This document shows, in pieces, positions 17,288 to 25,632 of a DNA stretch of 64,000 nucleotides (position 1 is the stretch's first letter; every line of letters starts with the position of its first letter). The notes beneath the pieces are model-generated. The model was not told the origin of the DNA and made no database searches. It saw only the letters and a list, made by a program, of their open reading frames with translations. This DNA is from Aeromonas sp. FDAARGOS 1405 (GTDB taxonomy: Bacteria > Pseudomonadota > Gammaproteobacteria > Enterobacterales > Aeromonadaceae), in assembly GCF_019048265.1 (NCBI RefSeq), contig NZ_CP077311.1:3729001-3793000 (forward strand). The letters run 5' to 3'. The position numbers and the translations under genes are program-made.

Positions 17288-18673
17288 ATGATCAGCGTGT
17301 TTGACCTGTTTTCCATCGGAATTGGCCCCTCCTCTTCCCATACCGTCGGCCCCATGCGTGCCTCCTATGCCTTCGTTCAGCAGCTCAAGCTGCAAGGCCA
17401 TCTGCCGCAGATCACACGGGTCGAAGTGGAGTGTTACGGCTCGCTGGGCCAGACCGGCAAGGGACACGGCACTGGCAAGGCGATCATTCTGGGGTTGTCG
17501 GGCTTTGAACCGGAATCGGTCGATATCGATGCGATTCCCGCCATTCTGGCTCAAGTGGAAAATGAGCTGAGCCTGCCGCTGGCAGGCGAGCAACCAAGCC
17601 ATTTTCCCCGCACCGGAGCCATCATTTTCAACCGTCGCAAAACCTTGCCGGCCCACACCAACGGCATGACTCTGCGGGCCTTTGATAAAGAGGAAAACCT
17701 GCGCTTCAGCCAGACCTACTACTCCATCGGTGGCGGCTTCATCATTGAAGAGAGCCACTTTGCCACCGCCAAAGAAGAGGCCGCCAAGTCCGATGCCGAG
17801 CACCCTGTCCCCTACCCGTTCGACAGCGGCGCCCAACTGCTGGCCCACTGTCAGGAGAGCGGCCTCTCCATCTCGGGGCTTATCCTCGCCAATGAGCGGG
17901 TATTTCGCAGCGATGAGCAGATAAAAGCGGGGCTACGCAAGATCTGGCAGGCGATGCAGGGCTGCGTAGAGCGAGGCTGCAAAAGCGAAGGGGTGCTGCC
18001 GGGCGGCCTCAAGGTTCGGCGCCGCGCCCCGGGGCTGTTCCGCCAGCTCAGTTGCGAGACCAACTTCAACAAGGATCCGCTGATGGTGATGGAGTGGGTC
18101 GATCTCTTTGCGCTGGCGGTCAACGAGGAGAACGCCGCCGGTGGCCGGGTGGTCACCGCCCCCACCAATGGCGCTGCGGGCATCATCCCCGCCGTGCTGC
18201 ACTACTACGATCGCTTCGTGCACAAGGTGGATGACGAGACGCTGATCCGCTACTTCCTCACCGCGGCAGCCATCGGCATCTTATATAAGAAGAACGCCTC
18301 CCTCTCCGGGGCCGAAGTGGGCTGTCAGGGGGAAGTGGGTGTCGCCTGCTCCATGGCGGCTGGCGCGCTGACCGAACTGCTGGGGGGCAGCCCGGCCATG
18401 GTGGAGAACGCCGCCGAAATAGGCATGGAGCACAATCTCGGCCTCACCTGCGATCCCATCGGGGGACTGGTGCAGGTGCCCTGCATCGAGCGCAACGCCA
18501 TGGGCGCAGTGAAAGCGATCAATGCCGCCCGCCTCGCCCTGCGCGGCACCGGCGAGCACAAGGTGTCACTGGACAAGGTGATCAAAACCATGTGGGAGAC
18601 CGGCAATGATATGAAGACCAAATACAAGGAGACGGCCCGCGGCGGCCTTGCCGTTAACATTACCGAATGTTAA
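17288..18673 (+). CDS. L-serine ammonia-lyase (iron-sulfur type), first copy
   Basis: 461 residues, single-chain SdaA/SdaB/TdcG type. Deaminates L-serine to pyruvate plus ammonia using a [4Fe-4S] cluster. The N-terminal domain starts [20 protein letters not shown], and the catalytic domain has [60 protein letters not shown] (cluster Cys region) and ARGGLAVN. It carries a few extra residues around 150-165 (KEEAAKSDAEHP) relative to the second copy and E. coli SdaA. Ribosome binding is weak. The second copy follows 275 bases later after a terminator. Confidence 0.93.
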   Translation: MISVFDLFSIGIGPSSSHTVGPMRASYAFVQQLKLQGHLPQITRVEVECYGSLGQTGKGHGTGKAIILGLSGFEPESVDIDAIPAILAQVENELSLPLAGEQPSHFPRTGAIIFNRRKTLPAHTNGMTLRAFDKEENLRFSQTYYSIGGGFIIEESHFATAKEEAAKSDAEHPVPYPFDSGAQLLAHCQESGLSISGLILANERVFRSDEQIKAGLRKIWQAMQGCVERGCKSEGVLPGGLKVRRRAPGLFRQLSCETNFNKDPLMVMEWVDLFALAVNEENAAGGRVVTAPTNGAAGIIPAVLHYYDRFVHKVDDETLIRYFLTAAAIGILYKKNASLSGAEVGCQGEVGVACSMAAGALTELLGGSPAMVENAAEIGMEHNLGLTCDPIGGLVQVPCIERNAMGAVKAINAARLALRGTGEHKVSLDKVIKTMWETGNDMKTKYKETARGGLAVNITEC

Positions 18674-18704
18674 AAAACGGCAATTGACTCCATTTGGTTC
18701 CGAA

Positions 18705-18730
18705 ATGCCCGGCATCGCCGGGTATTTTTA
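18705..18730 (+). terminator. terminator between the serine dehydratase genes
   Basis: ATGCCCGGC-ATC-GCCGGGTAT stem followed by T5; separates the two paralogues transcriptionally. Confidence 0.8.
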
Positions 18731-18948
18731 TGGGCAAACGCTTAACAAAATGGATAAGCACCAAAATAAATTTTATACTCGCGCCTCAAACTCAACAAAA
18801 ATAGATCTGTTTCAACTTTTTTTAGGTCGTGAGCCGTTACACTACGGTTATCTGGTTCAGTGACCTGCGCAAACCAGCGCGTTCCATGGATCTCCCAAAT
18901 TTCTGTGAGTGGGCATGCCGCCCCCTTCTACCCTGAGGTAATAGTGAC

Positions 18949-20319
18949 ATGATCAGCGTTTTTGATATCTTCAAAATCGGTGTAGGCCCCTCTTCTTCCC
19001 ACACTGTTGGCCCGATGAAAGCGGCCAAACAGTTTGTTGACGAGCTGCGCGCGGGCGGCAAGATCCGCGATGTAACCCGGATCAATGTCGATGTCTACGG
19101 CTCCCTCTCCTGGACCGGCAAAGGCCACCATACCGACACTGCCATCATCATGGGCCTGGCTGGCAACCTGCCGGAAAATGTCGATATCGATGCCATCCCC
19201 GAGTTTATCTCCCGTGTTGAGCAGACCGAGCGCCTGCCGATCGGCCTGCACTGCCACACCGTCAGCTTCCCGCGCGATGCAATGGTATTCCACGACGAAG
19301 CCCTGCCGCTGCACGAAAACGGCATGAAGCTAACTGCCCTGATCGAAGATGAAGTGGTGTACAGCAAGACCTACTACTCCATCGGTGGTGGCTTCATCGT
19401 TGACGAAGAGAACTTCGGCAAGGCTGACAGCGGCGACATGTCCGTACGCTATCCGTTCAAGAGCGCCGCCGAGCTGGTTGCCCATTGCAGCCAGACCGGT
19501 CTCTCCATCTCTGCCCTGATGATGGAAAACGAGAAGTGCTTCAACACTCCGGAAGAGATCTACAAGAAGTTCGGCAAGATCTGGAACACCATGCGCGAAG
19601 GTATCGAGCGCGGCTGCCGTACCGAAGGTGTTCTCTCCGGCCCGCTGCGCGTACCCCGTCGTGCCGCGCCGCTCTACCGTCAGCTCAACACCAACGAGAA
19701 CCTCTCGAGCGATCCGATGAACATCGTTGACTGGGTCAACATGTTCGCTCTGGCCGTGAGTGAAGAGAACGCTGCCGGTGGCCGCGTGGTCACCGCCCCG
19801 ACCAACGGCGCTGCCGGTATCATCCCAGCCGTACTGGCTTACTACGACAAGTTCATCCAGCCGGTTGGCCGCGACGAGTACACCCGTTTCTATCTGGCTG
19901 CCGGTGCCGTCGGCATCCTCTACAAGATGAACGCCTCCATCTCCGGCGCCGAAGTGGGCTGTCAGGGTGAAGTGGGTGTCTCCTGCTCCATGGCCGCTGC
20001 CGGTCTGACCGAGCTGATGGGCGGTAGCCCGGAGCACGTCTGCGAAGCTGCCGAGATCGGTATGGAGCACAACCTGGGTCTGACCTGTGATCCGGTTGCC
20101 GGTCAGGTACAGGTGCCTTGCATCGAGCGTAACGCCATCGCAGCCATGAAGGCAGTCAACGCCTCCCGTATGGCCCTGCGTCGTACCTCCAAGCCGCGCG
20201 TCTCCCTGGACAAGGTGATCGAGACTATGTACATCACCGGCAAGGACATGGACTCCAAGTACCGTGAAACCTCCCGTGGCGGTCTGGCCATCAAGGTGAT
20301 GCAGGTTGCCTGCGAATAA
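18949..20319 (+). CDS. sdaA: L-serine ammonia-lyase, second copy
   Basis: 456 residues, with the same two-domain architecture and intact Cys motifs as the first copy ([40 protein letters not shown]). It is closer to E. coli Sda[43 protein letters not shown] [15 protein letters not shown], and [16 protein letters not shown] lies 9 bases before ATG 18949. Codon use is more biased (CTG, CGT, GGT) than in the first copy, suggesting higher expression. The AT-rich leader 18740-18900 probably holds its own promoter. The sdaA/sdaB name is by similarity only. Confidence 0.95.
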   Translation: MISVFDIFKIGVGPSSSHTVGPMKAAKQFVDELRAGGKIRDVTRINVDVYGSLSWTGKGHHTDTAIIMGLAGNLPENVDIDAIPEFISRVEQTERLPIGLHCHTVSFPRDAMVFHDEALPLHENGMKLTALIEDEVVYSKTYYSIGGGFIVDEENFGKADSGDMSVRYPFKSAAELVAHCSQTGLSISALMMENEKCFNTPEEIYKKFGKIWNTMREGIERGCRTEGVLSGPLRVPRRAAPLYRQLNTNENLSSDPMNIVDWVNMFALAVSEENAAGGRVVTAPTNGAAGIIPAVLAYYDKFIQPVGRDEYTRFYLAAGAVGILYKMNASISGAEVGCQGEVGVSCSMAAAGLTELMGGSPEHVCEAAEIGMEHNLGLTCDPVAGQVQVPCIERNAIAAMKAVNASRMALRRTSKPRVSLDKVIETMYITGKDMDSKYRETSRGGLAIKVMQVACE

Positions 20320-20345
20320 ATAGGGGTTGCGACCCTCATCTGAAC

Positions 20346-20370
20346 AAAGGCGGGATATCCCGCCTTTTTT
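20346..20370 (+). terminator. terminator after sdaA
   Basis: AAAGGCGGGATATCCCGCCTTTTTT, a perfect stem with T6. Confidence 0.9.
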
Positions 20371-21129
20371 ATTGCCCGAATGGGATACCGGGCACTTATA
20401 CCGGCATACCGACCATGTCACTGTAGGGTGTCGCTGATATGTCCCTGCTACGCCACTGCAATGCGGACTCCCTTGTCTAAATGCCTCTTAATTACAAGCC
20501 TTGATTAACTCATCTCAGTGCATTGAAAGCAGTATTAAGCCCCTACATGAAACCTGTACCTGCTATCTTGCCCCAACCACGCTTTCACAACTAATCGATA
20601 TCGAGATAGCCCCTCAGCTCAATCCCCTCCACTTTGGGCATACCCTTGTTCGGCAAGACGCGGTTACCGCTCACCCTTGCGAATTACATGCTAGTAGCCA
20701 TCTGTGTTGCACCTTCTTGATCAGGGCAAACAATCAAGCACACAAACAGGGGGTTAGCTCATCATTTTGGCCACAGCACATCGCTCAAACTGGTTTTAGC
20801 ACCGTTATCACCGCCCTCTTTACGCCCTATTTGATGTAAAACGCATCACGCAGTGGAGGCCAAAAAAGCGCCCAAAGAAGGGGCTGAAAATAATCGATGA
20901 ATGGGCCAATAGCCGTTGAAATGGAGGATATGAGAGCGCGCCACTCGCTATTTTTGTGAGCGCCAGCAAAGGTTGAGGATATGGTGTTGGGAGCAGATTG
21001 ACTTTCTATTTAAACAGCGAAAAGTGAATATCACCAAAGGGAGGGTTTAATTTGGCCAGATCCTGTCACGGGATTATCGCAGGCCACCTCTCCGGGGCCG
21101 GAATGCGTCATGCAGAGTCACAAAGAATT
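20371..21129. other. gene-free intergenic stretch
   Basis: About 760 bases with no supported gene. The frame 20501-20839 has no ribosome binding site or motif. Two GGAGGAT/TGAGGAT-ATG pairs near 20920-20990 open only 9 and 6 codons. I see no repeats or strong hairpins in it. Confidence 0.4.
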
Positions 21130-21130
21130 A

Positions 21131-21160
21131 GCCCCGCTGGGCAGAACGCACCACGGGGCT
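21131..21160 (-). terminator. hairpin downstream of ycgL
   Basis: AGCCCCG and CGGGGCT arms around a 17-base loop, just past the ycgL stop; read leftwards it ends AATTCTTTG. A weak terminator candidate. Confidence 0.4.
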
Positions 21161-21166
21161 GGATAT

Positions 21167-21445
21167 TCAGGATGGTTTTTTCAGGCTGGCCTTGTGTTGC
21201 TCCAGCAAATTCTCGGGGGGCGGCGGCACCTGCAGGTAGAAGCCCTGAGTCGTCAGCGCCTCCATTACCTTGCCAACATCGGCCATTCCCAAGGGCTTAG
21301 CGGGGTCCAGTTTGGTCATCAATACCAGTTCTGGGCGGCCAAACACCCCCATCAAGGGCGCGGGGACGCGGGAAAAATCCTCTCTTCTCTCAACAAAAAG
21401 GTAGGTCTCGGCTTTTTTGCGACTTTTATAGACTGCACACAACAT
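21167..21445 (-). CDS. ycgL: YcgL domain-containing protein
   Basis: 92 residues of the YcgL family (UPF0745/DUF709-type small protein). It opens MLCAVYKSRKKAETYLFVER and contains FSRVPAPLMGVFGRPELVL and ALTTQGFYLQVPPPPENLLEQH, nearly block for block as in E. coli YcgL. Biochemical role unknown. It is divergent from minC with a 107-base shared promoter region; proximity to minCDE also occurs in E. coli. Confidence 0.9.
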   Translation of the reverse strand: MLCAVYKSRKKAETYLFVERREDFSRVPAPLMGVFGRPELVLMTKLDPAKPLGMADVGKVMEALTTQGFYLQVPPPPENLLEQHKASLKKPS

Positions 21446-21451
21446 GGAAAT

Positions 21452-21460
21452 TGATATAAT
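21452..21460 (+). promoter_or_regulatory. extended -10 of minC
   Basis: TGATATAAT, an extended -10 (TGn-TATAAT), about 93 bases before the minC start; the -35 is poor, which is common for extended -10 promoters. Confidence 0.5.
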
Positions 21461-21552
21461 CCGACGAGTTTATTGCCTCTGATGGGGGCAAACTATAACA
21501 TCAGGAATTGAATAACAATAACGGATTAGCATCTCTGCCTCGGGGAAGATTC

Positions 21553-22260
21553 ATGGTTGAGCGCGATAACGAATTGAAAGGGACCACCTTCACTATTTCT
21601 GTGTTGCATATCAGCGATGGCGAGCCTGAGCGGATACGTCAGTTGTTGGCCGAAAAAGTGGCCCAGGCCCCCTACTTTTTTAATTGTGCGCCGCTGGTGA
21701 TCAATGTTTCCCGACTGGAACATATTCCCGATTTCGAACAGCTCAAGGAGCTGGTGGAGTCCGAAGAATTTGTGCTGGTCGGCATCACGGGTGCGCGCAG
21801 CGAAGAGATGAAGACAGCCGCCAAGGCGGTGGGATTGGCCGTGATGGCCTCGGGCAAGAGTCGCAAGAGCGAACCGGAACCCGAGCCAGCCGCCCCTGAG
21901 GTAGTTCGTGAGCCCGAACCCGCCCCCTTGATTCCGAGCAAGGTACATGTGGGGCCAGTACGCTCCGGCCAGCAGATTTATGCCGCCGGCACCTCGTTGG
22001 TAGTGCTGGGGTCCGTCAGTCCGGGGGCCGAAGTGCTCGCCGATGACAGCATTCATATTTATGGCACCCTGCGTGGCAGAGCCATAGCCGGCGCCAAGGG
22101 CAACACCCAAGCCCGGATCTATTGCCAGCAATTACAGGCCGAACTGCTCTCCATCGCGGGCACCTTCCAGCTGAGCGATGCGTTGCCGGCAGGCCTGATC
22201 CAGCAACCGGTTCATATCCGGCTGGATAATGAACAACTCCGTATAGACCGTATCAAATAG
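21553..22260 (+). CDS. minC: septum site-determining protein MinC
   Basis: 235 residues. FtsZ assembly inhibitor delivered to the membrane by MinD to block division at the poles. The N-terminal domain has ELKGTTFTISVLHIS and YFFNCAPLVINVSRLE. A Pro/Glu-rich linker spans ~105-130. The C-terminal beta-helix has VRSGQQIYAAGTSLVVLGSV, GAEVLADDSIHIYGTLRGRA and LLSIAGTFQLSD. I use ATG 21553, preceded by GGGGAAG, instead of the upstream frame start at 21508. First gene of minCDE. Confidence 0.95.
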   Translation: MVERDNELKGTTFTISVLHISDGEPERIRQLLAEKVAQAPYFFNCAPLVINVSRLEHIPDFEQLKELVESEEFVLVGITGARSEEMKTAAKAVGLAVMASGKSRKSEPEPEPAAPEVVREPEPAPLIPSKVHVGPVRSGQQIYAAGTSLVVLGSVSPGAEVLADDSIHIYGTLRGRAIAGAKGNTQARIYCQQLQAELLSIAGTFQLSDALPAGLIQQPVHIRLDNEQLRIDRIK

Positions 22261-22278
22261 AGTTACAAGGAAGCGAGA

Positions 22279-23091
22279 ATGGCGCGAATCATAGTCGTTA
22301 CATCGGGTAAAGGTGGCGTTGGCAAGACCACAACCAGCGCAGCCCTGAGTACCGGTTTAGCCCAGCGTGGCCACAAAACAGTGGTCATCGATTTTGACAT
22401 CGGTCTGCGAAATCTGGACCTCATTATGGGTTGTGAGCGACGCGTGGTGTATGACTTCGTCAACGTCATCAACGGTGAAGCCAACCTCAATCAGGCGCTC
22501 ATCAAGGACAAACGTTGCGAGAACCTGTTTATCCTGCCCGCCTCCCAGACCCGGGATAAAGATGCCCTGACCAAAGAGGGTGTCGAGAAGGTGCTGGATC
22601 AGCTGGCCGAAATGAAGTTTGACTACATTGTCTGCGACTCCCCGGCCGGGATCGAGGCGGGCGCGCTGATGGCGCTCTATTTTGCCGACGAAGCGATCGT
22701 CACCACCAACCCGGAAGTCTCTTCCGTACGTGACTCCGACCGCATCCTCGGCATCCTGGCCTCCAAATCCCGCCGTGCCGAGCGTGGCGAAGACCCCATC
22801 AAGGAGCACCTGCTGCTGACCCGCTACTGCCCGACCCGGGTCAACCGTGGCGACATGCTGAGCGTGCAGGATGTGCAGGAGATCCTGGCCATTCCGCTGC
22901 TCGGGGTGATCCCTGAGTCCCAGGCAGTGCTGCGCGCCTCCAACTCCGGCGAACCGGTCATTCTGGACAAGGAGTCCGATGCCGGTCAGGCCTATGACGA
23001 TGCGGTTTCCCGTTTGCTCGGTGACACCAAGGAATTTCGTTTTCTGGAAGAAGAGAAGAAGGGCTTCTTTAGCCGACTGTTCGGGAGTTAA
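22279..23091 (+). CDS. minD: septum site-determining ATPase MinD
   Basis: 270 residues. Deviant-Walker A ATPase that oscillates pole to pole on the membrane with MinE. Walker motif [15 protein letters not shown] at residues ~9-23, [29 protein letters not shown] and [14 protein letters not shown] are typical. The C-terminus [10 protein letters not shown] is the amphipathic membrane-targeting helix. AAGGAAGCGAG precedes ATG 22279, 18 bases after minC. Confidence 0.98.
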   Translation: MARIIVVTSGKGGVGKTTTSAALSTGLAQRGHKTVVIDFDIGLRNLDLIMGCERRVVYDFVNVINGEANLNQALIKDKRCENLFILPASQTRDKDALTKEGVEKVLDQLAEMKFDYIVCDSPAGIEAGALMALYFADEAIVTTNPEVSSVRDSDRILGILASKSRRAERGEDPIKEHLLLTRYCPTRVNRGDMLSVQDVQEILAIPLLGVIPESQAVLRASNSGEPVILDKESDAGQAYDDAVSRLLGDTKEFRFLEEEKKGFFSRLFGS

Positions 23092-23093
23092 AC

Positions 23094-23363
23094 ATGTCAT
23101 TATTGGATTATTTTCGTTCCAACAAGAAACAGAACACCGCACAACTGGCCAAAGAGCGGTTGCAGATCATCGTTGCTCACGAGCGTTCATCCAGAGGGGG
23201 GCCGGATTACCTGCCCCAGCTCAAGCAGGATATCCTCGATGTGATCCGCAAATACGTCAACATTGATCCGGAGAAGATAACCGTTCAACTGGATCAGAAG
23301 AGTGATGAGCTGTCAGTGCTGGAGCTCAACATCACCTTCGCCGATGACAACAAGAAGGGATGA
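23094..23363 (+). CDS. minE: cell division topological specificity factor MinE
   Basis: 89 residues, the family length. The N-terminal [10 protein letters not shown] membrane/MinD-interacting part is followed by [15 protein letters not shown] (anti-MinCD helix) and the topological-specificity domain [20 protein letters not shown]. Two bases separate it from the minD stop. A hairpin with TTTTTTA (about 23399-23429) follows. Confidence 0.97.
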   Translation: MSLLDYFRSNKKQNTAQLAKERLQIIVAHERSSRGGPDYLPQLKQDILDVIRKYVNIDPEKITVQLDQKSDELSVLELNITFADDNKKG

Positions 23364-23398
23364 GCTGACGCCCTATGCGTGACCCCTTCCCCCAATGA

Positions 23399-23429
23399 AA
23401 CCGGATCCCCTGGCAGGATCCGGTTTTTT
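23399..23429 (+). terminator. terminator after minCDE
   Basis: AACCGGATCC-CTGGCA-GGATCCGGTT stem followed by T5A. Confidence 0.85.
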
Positions 23430-23558
23430 ATTAGCACAAAAACAGGTCACAGCGGCTCGCCTCATCTCGCCAAGGGGTCTGCCGACAGCTAGAATAGCGC
23501 CGCCCCGCAGACAGTGTCTGTGCTGGTACCTTTTTCTCTTTTCTGGAACAGACCGCTT

Positions 23559-23885
23559 ATGTCTATGAATGACGAAATGCACAGCGTCGAGGAACTGCTC
23601 GATACCGCCCTCGAACTCTTTATGGAGCTGGCCTCTGACAACCTGCCGGAGCAGGAGATCGCCCGTTTCAATCAGGAGTTCAACGACCGCGGCCTGCTGG
23701 CCGAAACCGACCCGGCCGATGACTGGGAAGCGGACGTGGGTTTTGCGGTGAGCGACACCGACTATGCCGAGATCTGGGTAGGCCTTGGCAATGAAGAACA
23801 AGAGTATGAGCACCTGTTTGCCCGCATGCTGCTCTCCCGCCGTGTTGACGAGAAGTTCTGCCACATCGAATGGCTGCCCCAATAA
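23559..23885 (+). CDS. HI1450/YciU-like double-stranded DNA mimic protein (DUF440), copy A
   Basis: 108 residues, strongly acidic. LLDTALELFMELASDNLPEQEIARFNQEFNDRG, DDWEADVGF, YAEIWVGLGNEEQEYEHLFARMLLSR and FCHIEWLP follow the DUF440 pattern of H. influenzae HI1450 and E. coli YciU, described as mimics of dsDNA that bind HU-type proteins. The start is ATG 23559 with a weak GGAA. The last 16 bases overlap mtgA, so the two are probably co-translated. A second DUF440 gene lies 1.06 kb downstream (24941-25264). Confidence 0.8.
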   Translation: MSMNDEMHSVEELLDTALELFMELASDNLPEQEIARFNQEFNDRGLLAETDPADDWEADVGFAVSDTDYAEIWVGLGNEEQEYEHLFARMLLSRRVDEKFCHIEWLPQ

Positions 23886-24661
23886 TTCCGGATCCCGATG
23901 ATCCCAGCCACTATCAGTGGGAGTCAGCCCCTGCTGCCGTGGCCCCCGTGCGCCCATCTGCATCCCTTGGGCGCCGGGTGTTGAGGTGGGCAGGCAAGAT
24001 CGCGCTGGCCGGGCTGCTCTGCTCGGTCGGCTCGGTCGCCTTGCTGCGTTTTATCGATCCGCCGATGTGGAGCTGGCGTATCGAGCGGGCCCTCTTTCCG
24101 CCCGCCAAGATCACCCAAGTACGCCATCAATGGGTAGATCTGGAGTCCATCTCCAAGGAGCTGCAACTGGCGGTGATCGCCGCCGAGGATCAGCGCTTTG
24201 CCGATCACAACGGCTTTGACATGGATGCCATCAACGCCGCGCTCAAGCACAACCAGCACAGCGAACGAGTGCGCGGTGCCAGCACCCTCAGCCAGCAGAC
24301 CGCCAAGAACCTCTTTATGTGGAGCGATCGCAGCTTCCTGCGCAAGGGGCTGGAGGCCTGGTTTACCCTGCTGATGGAGCTGGGCTGGGACAAGGCCCGC
24401 ATTCTCGAGGTCTATCTCAATATCGTGGAGTTCGGCCCCGGCATCTATGGCGCCGAAGCCGCCGCCCGCACCTACTTTGGCAAACCGGCCAGCCGCTTGA
24501 CCCGCTACGAGTCATCCCTGCTGGCTGCAGCCCTGCCCAATCCGTGGCGCTATCGGGTCAAGCCCCCGTCACCCTATGTGCAGAAGCGCTCGGTCTGGAT
24601 CCGCCGCCAGATGGGACAACTGGGTCAGATCACCCTCAATCGGGTGCATCAGGCCGACTGA
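23870..24661 (+). CDS. mtgA: monofunctional biosynthetic peptidoglycan transglycosylase
   Basis: 263 residues. GT51 enzyme polymerising lipid II into glycan strands at the membrane. One N-terminal transmembrane helix (~45-65). The glycosyltransferase domain has VIAAEDQRFADHNGFD (catalytic Glu), RGASTLSQQTAKNLFMW, KARILEVYLNIVEFGPGIYG and AARTYFGKPASRLTRYESSLLAAALPNP. The N-terminal cytoplasmic tail (~40 residues, Pro/Ala-rich) is longer than in E. coli MtgA. It starts inside the end of the DUF440 gene. Confidence 0.95.
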   Translation: MAAPIIPDPDDPSHYQWESAPAAVAPVRPSASLGRRVLRWAGKIALAGLLCSVGSVALLRFIDPPMWSWRIERALFPPAKITQVRHQWVDLESISKELQLAVIAAEDQRFADHNGFDMDAINAALKHNQHSERVRGASTLSQQTAKNLFMWSDRSFLRKGLEAWFTLLMELGWDKARILEVYLNIVEFGPGIYGAEAAARTYFGKPASRLTRYESSLLAAALPNPWRYRVKPPSPYVQKRSVWIRRQMGQLGQITLNRVHQAD

Positions 24662-24664
24662 TCC

Positions 24665-24793
24665 TCAGGGCTCATCGGGTTTCTCCGGTGGGCCCAGATG
24701 ACCGCCCACCATCTCGCGGTGGAGTGGCAGATAGTGCCACCACCAGGCCTCGCGCCGTCGCTTGATCTGTTGCCGCCGTCCCCGCTGCTTCAT
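24665..24793 (-). CDS. 42-residue Arg-rich, Trp-rich small protein
   Basis: On the minus strand between mtgA and the second DUF440 gene, an ATG at 24793 is preceded by GGGAG at seven bases and opens MKQRGRRQQIKRRREAWWWH, then a 22-residue tail ending KPDEP. It is highly basic for 15 residues, then carries three consecutive Trp. The interval is otherwise empty and the frame ends three bases past the convergent mtgA stop, which suggests a real small gene. Family not recognised; a membrane-surface or nucleic-acid-binding peptide are both possible by composition. Confidence 0.5.
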   Translation of the reverse strand: MKQRGRRQQIKRRREAWWWHYLPLHREMVGGHLGPPEKPDEP

Positions 24794-24940
24794 CCCCTTA
24801 CTCCCTGCCAGCTGATCCGCGCCTTAACCATACTCCCCCAACGGCAACTTGGACAGGTCAGGCACGCCCGGCGCACTGGTCTGGCCGCCACAGCCAATAA
24901 TTGTTACAGTAGCGAACCTCGATGTATCTGGAGTGATTTC

Positions 24941-25264
24941 ATGGAACAGCGTACCCCGGATCAGCTGGTCGAATGGGCCTATGATCAGTTTCTTGAGCAG
25001 GCCGCCGATATGCTGGCCCCCGAACAAATAGTCGACATCACCCTGGAGTTTGAGCAGCGTGGCGCCGTGGAGGCGACCCTGCCCAATGCCGACTGGTCGA
25101 CCGAGCTGGGTGAGCCGGTCGATATGGAGCGCTGGGTCGAAGTGTGGGTAGGTTTGCTGGATCATCAGGATGAGTTTGAGGTGATCTTCGCCACCTTCCT
25201 GCTGCCCCGTCTGTTGACCGAAGATCAAGTCCATGTGCGCTGGCATCGCCAGCAGCAGGCATAA
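24941..25264 (+). CDS. DUF440 (HI1450/YciU-like) DNA mimic family protein, copy B
   Basis: 107 residues, acidic. The pattern AYDQFLEQAADMLAPEQIVDITLEFEQRGAVE, ADWSTELGEPVDMERWVEVWVGLLDHQDEFEVIFATFLLPR and VHVRWH parallels copy A and HI1450 in length and block order, although identity between the two copies looks modest. ATG 24941 follows TGGAG. It has its own terminator. It may bind a different HU-like partner from copy A (inference). Confidence 0.7.
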   Translation: MEQRTPDQLVEWAYDQFLEQAADMLAPEQIVDITLEFEQRGAVEATLPNADWSTELGEPVDMERWVEVWVGLLDHQDEFEVIFATFLLPRLLTEDQVHVRWHRQQQA

Positions 25265-25290
25265 AAAAGGCGCCATCGGCGCCTTTCTTG
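25264..25290 (+). terminator. terminator after DUF440 copy B
   Basis: AAAAAGGCGCC-ATC-GGCGCCTTTCTT; it immediately follows the stop codon. Confidence 0.75.
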
Positions 25291-25319
25291 TTTCTGTGCA
25301 CTCTTATTGCTGTTCTCTG

Positions 25320-25631
25320 CTAATCCTGAGCCGCGATGGCCTTGGCCAGACAGCGGCGGCACCAGCAAGCGCTGGCCTCCTGCATCGGCAGTACCGGTAA
25401 CTGGCTGCACCAGCACTGCGCAATGGTCTGACCGGCAGAGACGGCGCAATAGGCCGGTTCGCCACAACCTGGGCAGCGGTGGGTGCTTTTCGAGCCATTC
25501 AGCTCGGCCATCACCGCCAGCTGGGCCTTGCTATCCATCGCCGACCAGTGGCCGATCTCGCTCAGGGTGCGGCCACAACCAAGGCAAAGCCCATCTTTCG
25601 CCTTGCAGAGGCCAACACAGGGGCTCGGCAT
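25320..25631 (-). CDS. DUF1289 plus cysteine-rich CWC domain protein
   Basis: 103 residues with 14 Cys. Residues ~3-35 (PSPCVGLCKAKDGLCLGCGRTLSEIGHWS) are a DUF1289 domain with its C-x3-C-x6-C-x2-C pattern. Residues ~52-98 (CPGCGEPAYCAVSAGQ, CWCSQLPVLP, CWCRRCLA) match the cysteine-rich CWC domain. Both probably bind metal. The ATG at 25631 is one base past the stop of the CvfB-like gene, so it is the second gene of that unit. The two domains are often separate or only one is present, so the fusion is notable. Function unknown. Confidence 0.75.
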   Translation of the reverse strand: MPSPCVGLCKAKDGLCLGCGRTLSEIGHWSAMDSKAQLAVMAELNGSKSTHRCPGCGEPAYCAVSAGQTIAQCWCSQLPVLPMQEASACWCRRCLAKAIAAQD

Positions 25632-25632
25632 C

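Noticed and set aside
20501..20839. 112-codon frame downstream of sdaA
   Set aside because: No ribosome binding site, no motif, mixed low-complexity composition.
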